64,000 nt of DNA, from positions 3,726,020-3,790,019 of the forward strand of contig NZ_CP037422.1 in NCBI RefSeq assembly GCF_007748175.1. The letters run 5' to 3'. The position numbers and the translations under genes were made by a program. Each line of letters opens with the position of its first letter. Position 1 is the stretch's first letter. This document shows positions 20,735-30,341 of this stretch, one piece after another. The stretch comes from Gimesia aquarii (GTDB lineage: Bacteria > Planctomycetota > Planctomycetia > Planctomycetales > Planctomycetaceae). The notes beneath the pieces are model-generated. The model searched no databases and was not told the origin of the DNA. It saw only the letters and a program-made list of their open reading frames with translations.

Positions 20735-21089
20735 GGGGGCGATCGGATTCGACTGGTTCACCGTATGTTAGGGTGGCGTGCCGTGGTTGATCAGTTGGCC
20801 ACGTTAAAAGCTGATCACAATCTAATTGCAAACAAGCAATTTTCAATGGCTGCTTAATAAAAGCAACCCCGGCTTAGGGATCCCTGTCTGAGGAGTCCGA
20901 AGGCTGGTCACAAAATCAGACTGGTATCAGATCAATGTCCGCTCCGTCTGATACGAGATCCGTGGTGGACTGGCTACCGAAGGGCTTTGTTTATTGTGCC
21001 TGAAGTAGCGAGACTCAAACAATAAAATATGCACGTAGAGGCCTTAGCTGAGGGTTCACAGGACGCGGGTTCAATTCCCGCCGCCTCCA
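20735..21089 (+). ncRNA. ssrA: tmRNA (transfer-messenger RNA)
   Basis: The 5' end GGGGGCGATCGGATTCGAC and 3' end GGTTCAATTCCCGCCGCCTCCA form the alanyl-type acceptor stem with its G-U at the third pair and the T-arm. The tag reading frame is GCA AAC AAG CAA TTT TCA ATG GCT GCT TAA at 20828-20857, giving the tag ANKQFSMAA. The following bases are CTA, so the final CCA is not fully encoded. Rescues stalled ribosomes with SmpB. The 3' end is a classic integration site; an integrase gene follows. Confidence 0.97.
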
Positions 21090-21093
21090 CTAA

Positions 21094-21132
21094 ATAGACA
21101 CTTACCATAATTGGTAAGTGTCTATTTTTATT
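21094..21132 (+). terminator. intrinsic terminator of ssrA
   Basis: A 13-bp perfect stem (ATAGACACTTACC with its complement), 6-nt loop ATAATT, then TTTTTATT, starting 5 bp after the mature tmRNA end. Confidence 0.9.
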
Positions 21133-21280
21133 ACCCTTACACAAAACACTCCATAGAATAAAACCGCTCTTTTTGGCTTAATGTCTGATTTCGTGTCTGA
21201 TTTTCGCCTTGTGATGTCTGATTTTTGGCAATATTATCTGTTTTCAGACATCAGAATCCACTGTTTTTCGGGACAGTTTC

Positions 21281-23104
21281 ATGGCCAAGAAAAAAGAACT
21301 CTGCCAAAATAAAAAAGGGCTGTTTGTACGCAACCTCGGCTGGAGAAAAACTCAAAATGGCTTCTCCCAGAAAAAATTCTATCTTGGACGGGAAGAACCC
21401 CAAGCAAAGATCGCCAGCCTCAAACTGGAGCAGCTCTGGGACGCTGTATGCCGAAGATGGGAAGCAGCAACTCTCCCAATCCCTCAACTATCATCCAAGC
21501 CAAGCCTCCGCCACTCGATCACCACTGAAACAATAAGTACCCCCAACGGACCACTCACAACACTTAACTCAATTGGTGTTGGTGAATTAGAATTTGAGAG
21601 ACCAGGGAAACCAGTATGGGACGAAGTTAGCCTGACCATTGCAGAAGCGATCCGGAATGGTGAAGCGACTGTTAGAATCCCGCTACCGAGCCAGGTTGGA
21701 CAATCTGGTCTGGTCTCCCCTTCCATCGGACAACGGCTGGACCAGCTTAGGCGCGACATTCCATTTATTCACATCGAATTACTGGATGAAGAGCTACAGT
21801 GCGAGGCAGAAAGTGAAATCAAAACAGAAGGAAACAAACTGATCAAACGAGGGCGCCGCATGATATTCCAAGGTGCTGGTGGTGAGACATTGTACCATGC
21901 ACTCGATGAATACATTAAAGCTCTTGAAAGTAAACATGTAAATCTTGATGGCACAGTAAACCCGACAGGCACTGCGCAAGTTCGACAAGCCCTGTTTTTA
22001 AAAGAGTGTCTTCAGGATTGTTTGTTAGAAGATTTAGACACTCCAAGAATTCTTGCCTATCAGGAAACATTGGCCCTAAGACCACCTGGAAAACGTGTTA
22101 AACGGATCGCTGTTCGAACTGCAAGGAACTACATAAAACAATTTCGACACTTCATCAGGTGGCTCAGCACAGCTCCAGGCTCTTCCTGGAAACGACCTTC
22201 CGATCTGGAATTTACTTCAATAAGAATTCCCGAAACCGTTCAGGAAAAGGCAACAACAGCTCGTAGTTCCAGGGTTCAGACTTATTCCTATGACGAAATC
22301 CAGCTCCTTTGGGAATATGCATCTCCCCTCAAAAGACTATTATTGCTAATGGGCCTTAATTGCGGCTTCGACGCCAAAATGATTGCAACTCTTCAACCCG
22401 AAGATATTCATCTCAACCAGGAACATCCTTCAGCTCGAGAAATCCGGTATCAGTCGACTGAAAACGACAGCTGGATTTTTCGCCTCAGAAATAAGACTTC
22501 AGTGTATGGAGAATGGAAACTATGGCCGATCACCGTATCAGCCATTGAATGGTGGCATAAACAACGAGCTCAAATCGAGATTGACGAAGATGTCTCCGCT
22601 TTTCTAGTCAACCAAAAAGGACGCGCTTACGACACGCCGACAGCCGGTAATGACAGAAACATGCAAATCCCCAATCTCTGGAGAGGCCTCACCGATAAAA
22701 TATGCAAAGATGAAGCTCATTCCACGTTTCGCAAACTCAGCTTTGGCAAGCTTCGCAAGACGGCTGGAAACCTGATTCGCGTTGAATCTGGGGGTGAAAT
22801 AGCTGGGGTCTTCCTATGCCACGGAACTCCTGTAAAGTCAGATGATTTACTGGACTTCTACACCAATCGTCCCTTTGCAAAGGTTTTTGAAGCCATTGAT
22901 CTAGTTGGACACAGATTAAGTACAATATGGTCGTCCATAGAAATCCCTTTCCCAGAACAGCGAAAACGAGGAGGTAGCAACATCAGCCGGAGTAAGATTC
23001 TTCGGATCAAGTCAATGCGCAGGCAAGGCTTCAAACTCGACCATATCGCAGAAACTCTGGGAGTCACAAAACAGACAGTAAGTCGCCATAGCCAAAAAAG
23101 CTAA
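21281..23104 (+). CDS. island integrase, divergent tyrosine recombinase with C-terminal HTH
   Basis: 607 residues. The core-binding-like region is around 200-310 and the catalytic-like region around 320-560. Recognisable tyrosine-recombinase boxes are FGKLRKTAGNLI (second Arg, normally HxLR), FLCHGTPVKSDD (LGH box) and the nucleophile-type tyrosine in LDFYTNRPFAKV. The first arginine position, normally in a TGxR motif, reads LNCGFDAKMIATL, so it appears replaced. The extra C-terminal HTH (IKSMRRQGFKLDHIAETLGV, then TVSRHS) resembles resolvase or HTH_23 domains. Position 190 bp after ssrA on the same strand is typical of island integrases. No strong ribosome binding site at ATG 21281. Confidence 0.85.
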   Translation: MAKKKELCQNKKGLFVRNLGWRKTQNGFSQKKFYLGREEPQAKIASLKLEQLWDAVCRRWEAATLPIPQLSSKPSLRHSITTETISTPNGPLTTLNSIGVGELEFERPGKPVWDEVSLTIAEAIRNGEATVRIPLPSQVGQSGLVSPSIGQRLDQLRRDIPFIHIELLDEELQCEAESEIKTEGNKLIKRGRRMIFQGAGGETLYHALDEYIKALESKHVNLDGTVNPTGTAQVRQALFLKECLQDCLLEDLDTPRILAYQETLALRPPGKRVKRIAVRTARNYIKQFRHFIRWLSTAPGSSWKRPSDLEFTSIRIPETVQEKATTARSSRVQTYSYDEIQLLWEYASPLKRLLLLMGLNCGFDAKMIATLQPEDIHLNQEHPSAREIRYQSTENDSWIFRLRNKTSVYGEWKLWPITVSAIEWWHKQRAQIEIDEDVSAFLVNQKGRAYDTPTAGNDRNMQIPNLWRGLTDKICKDEAHSTFRKLSFGKLRKTAGNLIRVESGGEIAGVFLCHGTPVKSDDLLDFYTNRPFAKVFEAIDLVGHRLSTIWSSIEIPFPEQRKRGGSNISRSKILRIKSMRRQGFKLDHIAETLGVTKQTVSRHSQKS

Positions 23105-23345
23105 AGCATATGGACTGAGAGAATCTGTAAGACTATTTTTTTCGGGGGGGCGCAGAGATCGCTGGTTCAAAATTGGTCGACAATCTGCACGGTGGCAAAT
23201 CATACATTTTGTGATCGAATTAGTTGGTTAATTTAAGAGACAGTATTAAATCCTATGTGGATCTGAGCATTAGTTCGGATATCAAAGAGGGATACTATCT
23301 ATTTTGTTTGTGAGTTTGGGCAGACGATTACAAAGGAGATTGGAA

Positions 23346-24482
23346 CTACAAATTGAGATTGGTTTCTCGAGCGGTAACCGTCCAATTCACATAATTGTGA
23401 CCATCAGGCATCAGGCAGTCACTCTTCCTCTCAGCCGTGACATCCCCAGCCTTAGTAATGCGTCTACAGAGAGCCATCTTACTTGTCTCATCCAATCCGT
23501 CCCACCATGTAGGCGACATATAGAGGTTCTCACAGTACTCAAATGCATATCGAACGACAGCATCACCGATGGCAGCGTCGGGAAGCTTGTGGAGTGACTT
23601 CACTAAACACTCCGGACAAAGAAGATTTCCTAACCAAGAAAAGATGAATGCTCCACCCGTGTCAGTGGCAATGATTGAAAATGTGACGTGATCAGGCAGC
23701 TTGTTTGGTTCAAGTAATCTCTGCAATTGATTGCCTGAAAAATCAAACATTGGGAAGTTACCTGAGCAGGTCAGTAAATTTGGAACTTCCTTGAACTGGA
23801 CCACATAGAAACGTACATCAGAGAAATCTTTTGTGAGCAGACAGGTATCGTAACTAGCCTTAATCGCTTCCACGTCCTTGACTCCTTGAACCAAGCCGCT
23901 CTGCATCTCATCCATGAAACGCTGGTACTTCATCTGAATTTCGAATGGCTGTCCGTTATCAGCAGTCCGAAGAGTCGGAAGTAAGCTGATCGCGCCCCCC
24001 TTCGTAAATATTTCTTTGCAGAAGTGACGATATGCCAACAGGAAGGCATGCTCATTACAGGAAACAAATGGCTCCTTCTCGATAGGTGCAAAAGTCTGGT
24101 CGTCGTGGAAGCCACACATACCTGTAAACGTCGAGGCGTGGCGGATACCAACCAGCTTCGGAGCGAGCATCCCATTTGATTTCGACAGATCGCCGGCGTT
24201 GTTTTCCCGGATTCCATAGACCTTTCCTTTCACAGCTATTCTGCTGAGGCCACCGTTCTTCTGGATACTGTGGGCCTTGATGATGCCATGATTGCAAGTC
24301 GAGAGATCGGGATGCAGACAGACTTTTTTCGCGTAGGCCTCCCGGCCAGTCTCGATGACTTCCTGGATTGTCCGCCGCGGTGTCGATTCACGATTCATGT
24401 GGCACTTCTTGAACTTCTTTCCCGAGCCACACCAGCACGGTTCGTTTCTACCCATTCTCGGATGCATATTGACAAATGACAT
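23346..24482 (-). CDS. SEC-C metal-binding protein with second Cys/His cluster
   Basis: 378 residues. The N-terminal SEC-C motif GRNEPCWCGSGKKFKKCH binds zinc. A second Cys/His-rich region (KVCLHPDLSTCNHGIIKAHS, then MCGFHDDQTFAP) has an HNH-like spacing of CxH, C, H and H residues and could be a treble-clef-type domain. A later CPEC sits in a hydrophobic helix context (FSWLGNLLCPECLV). SEC-C/HNH-like proteins are common in defence islands, where they are suspected nucleic-acid-binding effectors; that role here is inference. Flanked by about 240 bp of gene-free DNA on each side. Confidence 0.75.
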   Translation of the reverse strand: MSFVNMHPRMGRNEPCWCGSGKKFKKCHMNRESTPRRTIQEVIETGREAYAKKVCLHPDLSTCNHGIIKAHSIQKNGGLSRIAVKGKVYGIRENNAGDLSKSNGMLAPKLVGIRHASTFTGMCGFHDDQTFAPIEKEPFVSCNEHAFLLAYRHFCKEIFTKGGAISLLPTLRTADNGQPFEIQMKYQRFMDEMQSGLVQGVKDVEAIKASYDTCLLTKDFSDVRFYVVQFKEVPNLLTCSGNFPMFDFSGNQLQRLLEPNKLPDHVTFSIIATDTGGAFIFSWLGNLLCPECLVKSLHKLPDAAIGDAVVRYAFEYCENLYMSPTWWDGLDETSKMALCRRITKAGDVTAERKSDCLMPDGHNYVNWTVTARETNLNL

Positions 24483-24740
24483 TCTCCCTTTTTCCTTTAA
24501 GTATCCAGGTTAATTAGTAGATAAGGTTCGTTCAAAATAACGTCGGCAGATTCAATACCATACATTGACACAGAAATATTTCAGATAACATCGACAGAAC
24601 ATGATGCAGCTGTATCGGAGAATCACATCAATGATGGATGAAATTAATGCGAGTAACTTCGTTCCACCCAGAAAGAGTTCTATTGCGGTCCTGTCACCTC
24701 AATTACATTGTAGTGGCATTGCCTCGACGCTGTAGCCCTG

Positions 24741-25643
24741 TTACCCATCCAACCCTTCCACAGACTTGATGAATTCCAAACCCGGCTTCACATTGGCCAG
24801 ATAACGCACCGCCAGTTCGTCCTTGAGTTGCGGGACGAACCGGCCTACTAAGAACACTGCCATTTCATTAGCAAGATTACAGGCGTTGAGGCAGGCATTC
24901 GGCAAACCTCGGGGACAGCGGATTGGCTGCATTTCCATTCTGCACTTGTCGATGCGTTGCAGGGCGCTCTCTCCGTGGGCATTGCCCGACCAGAATCTGT
25001 ACATGACCTCGTATTGACCGCGACGCCCTAATTCGGCAGCCAGTCGCTCGATGTTTCCGGGGCCACCCCACATCCCATACCAGTGTTTCGGCTTTGACCG
25101 ATCGTACTCGACTTTCACAGCTGAGAAACGCGCGTGGTCCATCATCTGCTGCAAGGCAGCGATTTCCGCATGAATGTTCCGGCTAGGGTGGTCAAAGGCG
25201 TCGGCCAGTAGCTCCCCCTTGGTCTGGCTGCGAACCTGCTTTCCAGTTTCAGAACTCGGGTCGCACTTTAGGGCGACTTTTATCTGCTTTACCCAGTGAT
25301 AGAATTCGTATGCCAGACAGCGATTCTCGAAAGTGTCGTCGCGTTGAACCATATACATAAGATTGAGTTGCAGCTCGAAGCCAGTTCGAATCAGCGGGAC
25401 GCAGTTTCTTGCCGATCCTTTCTGTGCAAGTATTGCCACCCCATCAATCTGGTCCGCGTACTCCATCAGCAGCACTGCAGCAGCCAAGTGTGTGTCCTTC
25501 CCCGTGGCCTTTAACTGCTCGTTCACATGCCCAAGAACCCAGAGATATGAGTTCAGAGCCGCACTTACGGCGTCCGCCATCTGTCTATACCAACAGTGGT
25601 ATTTCTCCGTCTGGTCCGATCCCTGTAGATCATCCTGAAACAT
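24741..25643 (-). CDS. DUF5677-like helical protein
   Basis: 300 residues, almost entirely helical. LIRTGFELQLNLMYMVQ and FYHWVKQIKVAL match the pattern of DUF5677/DUF6988-type proteins (a charged helix with RxxxExxxNLxY), and FRFWSGNAHGESALQRID provides a conserved H in a helix. Such families appear as accessory genes in islands and are sometimes grouped with HEPN-like folds. RFWSGNAH is reminiscent of, but not a clean match to, the RxxxxH motif. No obvious operon partner. Confidence 0.6.
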   Translation of the reverse strand: MFQDDLQGSDQTEKYHCWYRQMADAVSAALNSYLWVLGHVNEQLKATGKDTHLAAAVLLMEYADQIDGVAILAQKGSARNCVPLIRTGFELQLNLMYMVQRDDTFENRCLAYEFYHWVKQIKVALKCDPSSETGKQVRSQTKGELLADAFDHPSRNIHAEIAALQQMMDHARFSAVKVEYDRSKPKHWYGMWGGPGNIERLAAELGRRGQYEVMYRFWSGNAHGESALQRIDKCRMEMQPIRCPRGLPNACLNACNLANEMAVFLVGRFVPQLKDELAVRYLANVKPGLEFIKSVEGLDG

Positions 25644-25977
25644 ATTCTCCTTCCTCCATTTATAGCGTCCGAATACAGCAAGACACGCAGGACAGCCAAA
25701 AGGTTCGGATATTCACCCTACGATCCATCTGACACCCTTAAACCGTTTCGTAGTCCATTTTTTTATATTTTCCGCATAAAACCAGAATGCTCTTAGCCCC
25801 AGATTCGCTCACCCCCGGCCCATCCCCCGAGCCAAAAGCCTCTCTTGCCTCAAATCGTCCCCAAGGGCCTCTCAAGAAGCCTAGAAGCCAACTCCCAGAA
25901 AATATTTGACTGTCACGACGCAATTGGCAAAATAGATGGCACCTTTACAGTAAATATTACTAAGGGTGTTTTCCATT

Positions 25978-27165
25978 ATGTCAGACACAAAACTCTCCCG
26001 ACAGCAACTATACGAACAAATCTGGTCCACCCCCGCCTCTCGCCTTGCGACAGAATTTGGGCTTTCTGATGTCGGACTGGCAAAGCTTTGTAAACGCCAT
26101 GATATCCCGCGTCCCCCACGTGGCTACTGGGCCAAAAAAGAAGTCGGTAAAGCCCCAGCACAAACTCCTCTTCCTCCGGGCGATGATAATGATGACCAAG
26201 TCATCGTTGCTTTTGTAGAGCCAGAACAGTATGAAAAGTCGGGCTTGAGCGAGGAAATTCAAAAAAGTGAAACGGAAGAGGAAAAGCCTGAAAAGGAAAT
26301 TGAAGTTGCCAAGAGTTTAAGAGGAGCCCATAAGCTGATCACAGCAACGAAAGAAGAATTTATCGGAGCCCAATCAGATGATGCTGGAATCCTTCTTCCC
26401 GACCAAGATCCATCCTTGAACATCAGTGTCACTCGAAACAGCCTTCACCGTGCGTTTTTAGTGATGGATGCACTCATTAAAGCACTGGAGGTGAGAGACT
26501 TGATCATCTCTGAGGGGCCCTCTGTTTCCATCTTCGGGGAATCTGTTGCTTTTGGGATCAAGGAACGTATCAAAGTCACGAAGGAACTACCGGAAGAACA
26601 TGACCTGACCGGTGCTTACCAGTTTGCCTACAATAACTACGTGACGCACGAAATCGCCACCGGGGAATTGACGGTCTATATCGATGAACCGAATTCGTAT
26701 CGAATAAGTGGGTACCGTAAACAATGGCGAGATGCCAAAAAACAAAGAATCGAGGACTGCTTAAACAAAGTCGTCAGTGGCTTAGTCAAATTTGCCGCTC
26801 GCAAGCGAGAAGTCAGACTGGAGGATGAAGAACGTGAAAGAGAATACAAACGAGCTGCCGAACAACGTGCGTTAGAAAAACAACAGCGAGCGGAGCTGCG
26901 ACAACAACAGGCAGAGGAACAGGAACGGGTAAATAGCCTAGTACAGGAAGCCAGATCCTGGAAAACCAGTAGAGAAATTCGGCAGTACCTGGATTTTATC
27001 CGTGGATCGAACAAATCCAGTTCAGGGGCTATTACTTTATCTCCTGAACTGGAGCAATGGCTGTCCTGGGCCGAAGATCAGGCTGACCGCTTGGACCCAC
27101 TCAAAGAGTCTCCGTCTTCGATCCTCGACCTGGATATCCCGGAGGAGCCTCGATCGTGGTTCTAA
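25978..27165 (+). CDS. HTH plus coiled-coil protein of unknown function
   Basis: About 395 residues from ATG 25978 (an upstream ATG at 25966 is possible). The N-terminus LYEQIWSTPASRLATEFGLS, then DVGLAKLCKRHDIPRPPRGYWAK, is a very widespread bacterial HTH-like motif with a basic PRPPRGYWAK end, found in otherwise unannotated proteins of mobile DNA. Residues 100-300 are mixed. Residues about 285-335 are a strong Glu/Arg/Gln coiled coil (EEREREYKRAAEQRALEKQQ). The stop overlaps the start of the ankyrin-type gene by 10 nt, so the two are probably co-translated. Confidence 0.75.
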   Translation: MSDTKLSRQQLYEQIWSTPASRLATEFGLSDVGLAKLCKRHDIPRPPRGYWAKKEVGKAPAQTPLPPGDDNDDQVIVAFVEPEQYEKSGLSEEIQKSETEEEKPEKEIEVAKSLRGAHKLITATKEEFIGAQSDDAGILLPDQDPSLNISVTRNSLHRAFLVMDALIKALEVRDLIISEGPSVSIFGESVAFGIKERIKVTKELPEEHDLTGAYQFAYNNYVTHEIATGELTVYIDEPNSYRISGYRKQWRDAKKQRIEDCLNKVVSGLVKFAARKREVRLEDEEREREYKRAAEQRALEKQQRAELRQQQAEEQERVNSLVQEARSWKTSREIRQYLDFIRGSNKSSSGAITLSPELEQWLSWAEDQADRLDPLKESPSSILDLDIPEEPRSWF

Positions 27166-28364
27166 CACCGACTCGGTACCGTCTGGCACAGTCACGTGAA
27201 GAAATTGAGCCCCTGGTCCAACTCTGCAAAGAGGGCAAGGTGTTCCAGGTCCAGGAATGGATCGTTGAGAACAAGCCAGTTGATCCCCCAGTCCCTGGCA
27301 ATGGAGGTAACCAAAAGCATACCCCGCTACGGTACGCAATAGAGCGTGATTTTCACAGCCTGGTAGAAGTGCTGCTGGAAGGGGGAGCCTCGATCGGCTC
27401 TGAATATGGCTACTGCCCCATGAGGCTGGCGATCTCAAAACGAAGGCTGGACTTAGTAAAACTGATCGCAGCTCACGGATATCAGGCTTCTAAGGTCGAC
27501 ATGGATGAAGTCTTCGAATCATGGGAACCTGAAATCATGGAGTTTTTTATAGAGAACGGTGCCGACGTGGAAACTGGGATGCCACTGGCGACTGCATTGT
27601 GCAATCGAATACGGACAGCACTTCGGATATTCAAAAAATACCAGGATCGTTTCCCCAGCTTCCAGGAACAGGCCAATGTGGCATTACGCCATCACTGCCA
27701 AGAAGGAAACCTGAAGTGGGTCTCACTCCTGTTGTGGGCCGGCGCTGACCCGTTTACCCCTGGTGAATCTGAACCTGGCAGGGAAATTGATCCCGAAGAT
27801 GGCGGACTATCCGCCCTCGGCTTTGCAGCACTCTGGGGGAACTACAAAGTATTCTCCTTGAAACAGATCAAGATCAGCCACGATCATCCCGCGGTCTATG
27901 AGATATTGAAATATGCCGACAGAGACGAAGGTTACGACCTGATCCATGATCTGCTCAAACAAGGGATGAATCCGAACGAGCATGACAATGGAGGTTGTTC
28001 TGCTATCCAATCCTTGCTGATTTCACTGGAGTCGTGCATGTTCATGAGATACAGCTCCAGGGACGATCATGGCAGGAAATATGATACAGAGACCACACGT
28101 AACAAACTCAAGCTAATTCATCTGCTGGCGAAGTACGGCGGGAAATGGAGACCTGCCGAGACTGGCGATATCAAGGAGGCTCGCCGGTCACTATTGAAAA
28201 TGACCGCTGATTACACCGTGGAGTTCGCCTGGATTATGTCAAAGTATCAAGGGTGTTCGAGAACAGACATCAAGACTCTGCTAAAAACCCCCACGATCAA
28301 AAAGCATGCCAAAGAGCACCGCCAGCAACTGGATGAACTGATCGATCAACTTAGTGCTGAATAG
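27156..28364 (+). CDS. ankyrin-repeat-like protein
   Basis: 402 residues starting at GTG 27156, inside the end of the previous gene. Ankyrin-like repeats are readable: TPLRYAIERDFHSLVEVLLEG, CPMRLAISKRRLDLVKLIAAHG, RHHCQEGNLKWVSLLLWAGA, SALGFAALWGNYKVFSLKQI and LLKQGMNPNEHDNGGCSAI. The repeats cover most of the protein, implying a protein-binding scaffold. No catalytic domain is visible. The overlap with the HTH/coiled-coil gene suggests the two products act together. Confidence 0.8.
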   Translation: MVLTPTRYRLAQSREEIEPLVQLCKEGKVFQVQEWIVENKPVDPPVPGNGGNQKHTPLRYAIERDFHSLVEVLLEGGASIGSEYGYCPMRLAISKRRLDLVKLIAAHGYQASKVDMDEVFESWEPEIMEFFIENGADVETGMPLATALCNRIRTALRIFKKYQDRFPSFQEQANVALRHHCQEGNLKWVSLLLWAGADPFTPGESEPGREIDPEDGGLSALGFAALWGNYKVFSLKQIKISHDHPAVYEILKYADRDEGYDLIHDLLKQGMNPNEHDNGGCSAIQSLLISLESCMFMRYSSRDDHGRKYDTETTRNKLKLIHLLAKYGGKWRPAETGDIKEARRSLLKMTADYTVEFAWIMSKYQGCSRTDIKTLLKTPTIKKHAKEHRQQLDELIDQLSAE

Positions 28365-28471
28365 CCAGCCTGAGAAATTCGAATTATTCAGTTCCCTTGA
28401 GAACAGAGCCTACCTTCCAGGATTCACCATCGAAGATTACCAAGTCATTTGGAGTCCCTACTAGATACGTT

Positions 28472-30232
28472 TCATGACTTCCTCCCATAATCAGCTGGAA
28501 TTTCCTCCCAGTCTTCTGTATTCCACTTCAGGACCGGATTGAGGTCGGTTTGCCGTGTTAACCAGAGGACCGCTCTTGTGATTCGCTGATATACCCTGGG
28601 AGATATCTTTTGATCTCTGGCATTTTTTGAGTTTATACGAAGATTCTTCAGCCAACTGATGGCCGTCTGGCTGTCGCTGTAGACAGGGCAGTTAATTTCC
28701 TTTCGCTTAAGCAATTGCAGTCCATGCACAATGGCCAGGAATTCACCGAGATTGTTACTTCCGGTACTGATTGGATCGACTCGAAAGGCTTCGCTTTCAT
28801 CATCCAACCATACCCCCCGATACTCCATGATCTGCTTGTTAGCATTCCAGGCAGCATCCACACATAAACCTTCCGCGGGAGCATCGAATTCATCCTCATT
28901 GACTCTGTCCTCGATTCGCTGGGGTAAATCTCCCCTCAGACGAGCTACTCTCTGCCACCAGCGTGCATAAGCCAGTAACCAGATAAACTTCAAAGTATCC
29001 GAGTCAGGAATTTCATCAAAGCCACATTCTGAGGCAATCCGCTGAATCTTCTGAGTTACATGCCACCGATTCTCGTGACGAAAACAGGGGCCCAGTTGGT
29101 CAAGCCAGCCTTCAACGATAGAGATCGCAAGAAGTGGAGAATCAGGTTTTTCATGAGCCCGCTCCAGGCTTTCCCGTAGTAAAGACCATGAGTTTTCGTC
29201 GATCTTCGTGATCAAGGTCTGCTTAGGGTACTGCAGAGAGTACCCTAACCACCTGGCTGACTTTTCCCGTCGTAAATCAATCATGGCTTTAGAGCAACCA
29301 TGCTTCAATGGAAGTCCTGCCTTCTTCAATAAATCTGACAGCCTATCCCAGGCCTCACGGGCTTGCTTCTGGGTACGACAGATCAGCAAGATATCGTCTG
29401 CGTAACAGATGATATTTGTCGCTGCCAAACCAGATTCTGGTTTCCATCTTCGGACAACGCTATGGTACAGGTACAAATTCAAAAGCAGTGGACTCAGAGG
29501 AGCTCCTTGCGGTATCCCTCTTTTACGAGTGTCGATACAGACAAACTTGCGGATCAACTCCACTAATTCAGGGGAAGGGACATATTTGGCTACGATATCC
29601 ATCAACCGTTTACGCGGTACATTATCAAAAGCATCTTTGATGTCCTCTGTAATCAACACGAAGCTTGACTCTTTAGCCATCTTTTTTTGAGCAAGAGCTA
29701 AAGCATTCATGCGATCATGGCCTGGCCGAAATCCGAGGATCGTTTCCCCGAAAAGCGGGTCGAGAAGTGGCTGTAAAATTTCATTGGTCGCCCGCTGAAC
29801 GACCCGGTCCTCAATGTTCAGCAAAGCAATGCTCCGCTCCCCACGACCGGGATCGTAAGGGTCTTTGGGAATGGATACTCGCTTCACAGGTCCTGGTTGA
29901 TACGTGCCTGCTTTTAATCCATCCTGTATCGCAGCCAGAAAGCTCCATACTTCGTGGTCATAGAAATCGCTGTACCTTCTTCCGTTGACGCCTGGCGCCT
30001 GCCCTCCGTGTATTGCTAACCAACGCCATACTCTCCACAGCAAACGTGAGTCAGAAGCCCACTGAGGAAGATAATACCTTATATCTTTGATCGCACCACG
30101 CCCCTCTTGTCCTGCTTTTTCTAGTCGAGCTTTTATGTTCTGATAATACTGGTCCTTACTCCAGATATGGTATCCCAAACTCGAGGTAGAGAACTCGTCT
30201 GGATTTAGTTTCTTGAATGAGTTTGCATACAT
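28472..30232 (-). CDS. reverse transcriptase fused to RNase H
   Basis: 586 residues. The RT domain resembles the group II intron/retron-type fold: GGQAPGVNGRRYSDF (RT0/1), RSIALLNIEDRVVQRA (RT2), ITEDIKDAFDNV (catalytic D197), RGIPQGAPLSPLLLNLYLY (242-248) and CYADDILLI (YADD 277-280). A linker follows to about 450, then an RNase H domain with the full quartet: D459 (CVDAAW), E497 (NNLGEFLAIVHGL), D520 (VYSDSQTAISWL) and D581 (IPADYGRK). Start ATG 30232 has GAGG 8 nt upstream. It is the third gene of the minus-strand operon with the pseudo-helicase. No maturase X or HNH domain and no recognisable intron domain V nearby, so it is not a standard group II intron ORF. Confidence 0.93.
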   Translation of the reverse strand: MYANSFKKLNPDEFSTSSLGYHIWSKDQYYQNIKARLEKAGQEGRGAIKDIRYYLPQWASDSRLLWRVWRWLAIHGGQAPGVNGRRYSDFYDHEVWSFLAAIQDGLKAGTYQPGPVKRVSIPKDPYDPGRGERSIALLNIEDRVVQRATNEILQPLLDPLFGETILGFRPGHDRMNALALAQKKMAKESSFVLITEDIKDAFDNVPRKRLMDIVAKYVPSPELVELIRKFVCIDTRKRGIPQGAPLSPLLLNLYLYHSVVRRWKPESGLAATNIICYADDILLICRTQKQAREAWDRLSDLLKKAGLPLKHGCSKAMIDLRREKSARWLGYSLQYPKQTLITKIDENSWSLLRESLERAHEKPDSPLLAISIVEGWLDQLGPCFRHENRWHVTQKIQRIASECGFDEIPDSDTLKFIWLLAYARWWQRVARLRGDLPQRIEDRVNEDEFDAPAEGLCVDAAWNANKQIMEYRGVWLDDESEAFRVDPISTGSNNLGEFLAIVHGLQLLKRKEINCPVYSDSQTAISWLKNLRINSKNARDQKISPRVYQRITRAVLWLTRQTDLNPVLKWNTEDWEEIPADYGRKS

Positions 30233-30251
30233 TCATTCTGCCTCTTTGAAT

Positions 30252-30341
30252 AAAAAAAGATGGTTTCACATCCTGTGTTGCCATCTCCCCAGCTTTGCGC
30301 TGAAAATTTTTAAATAGCAACAGGCGAAGCCGTAGCTGGGG
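30252..30341 (-). ncRNA. structured RNA segment upstream of the RT gene
   Basis: In minus-strand RNA, CCCCAGCT (30341-30334) pairs with AGCTGGGG (30294-30287), enclosing a GGC-UUC-GCC hairpin (30331-30323) and a UUGC/GCAA arm (30320-30295). The result is a three-way-junction-like fold. Downstream, GAUGG/CCAUC (30285-30259) is followed by seven U, resembling a weak terminator. The segment overlaps the last codons of the 159-aa gene and ends 20 nt before the RT start. It may be a template, a primer RNA or an attenuator; this is inference from pairing only. Confidence 0.5.

Noticed and set aside
28365-28471. Possible group II intron domain V downstream of the RT
   Set aside because: No GAGC..AY..GUUC-type domain V helix could be built, and no exon-binding pattern or 5' GUGYG boundary is visible.
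28472-30232. Diversity-generating retroelement
   Set aside because: The RT has the QG/YADD form of retron/group II RTs and carries RNase H. No template/variable repeat pair or Avd gene was seen nearby.
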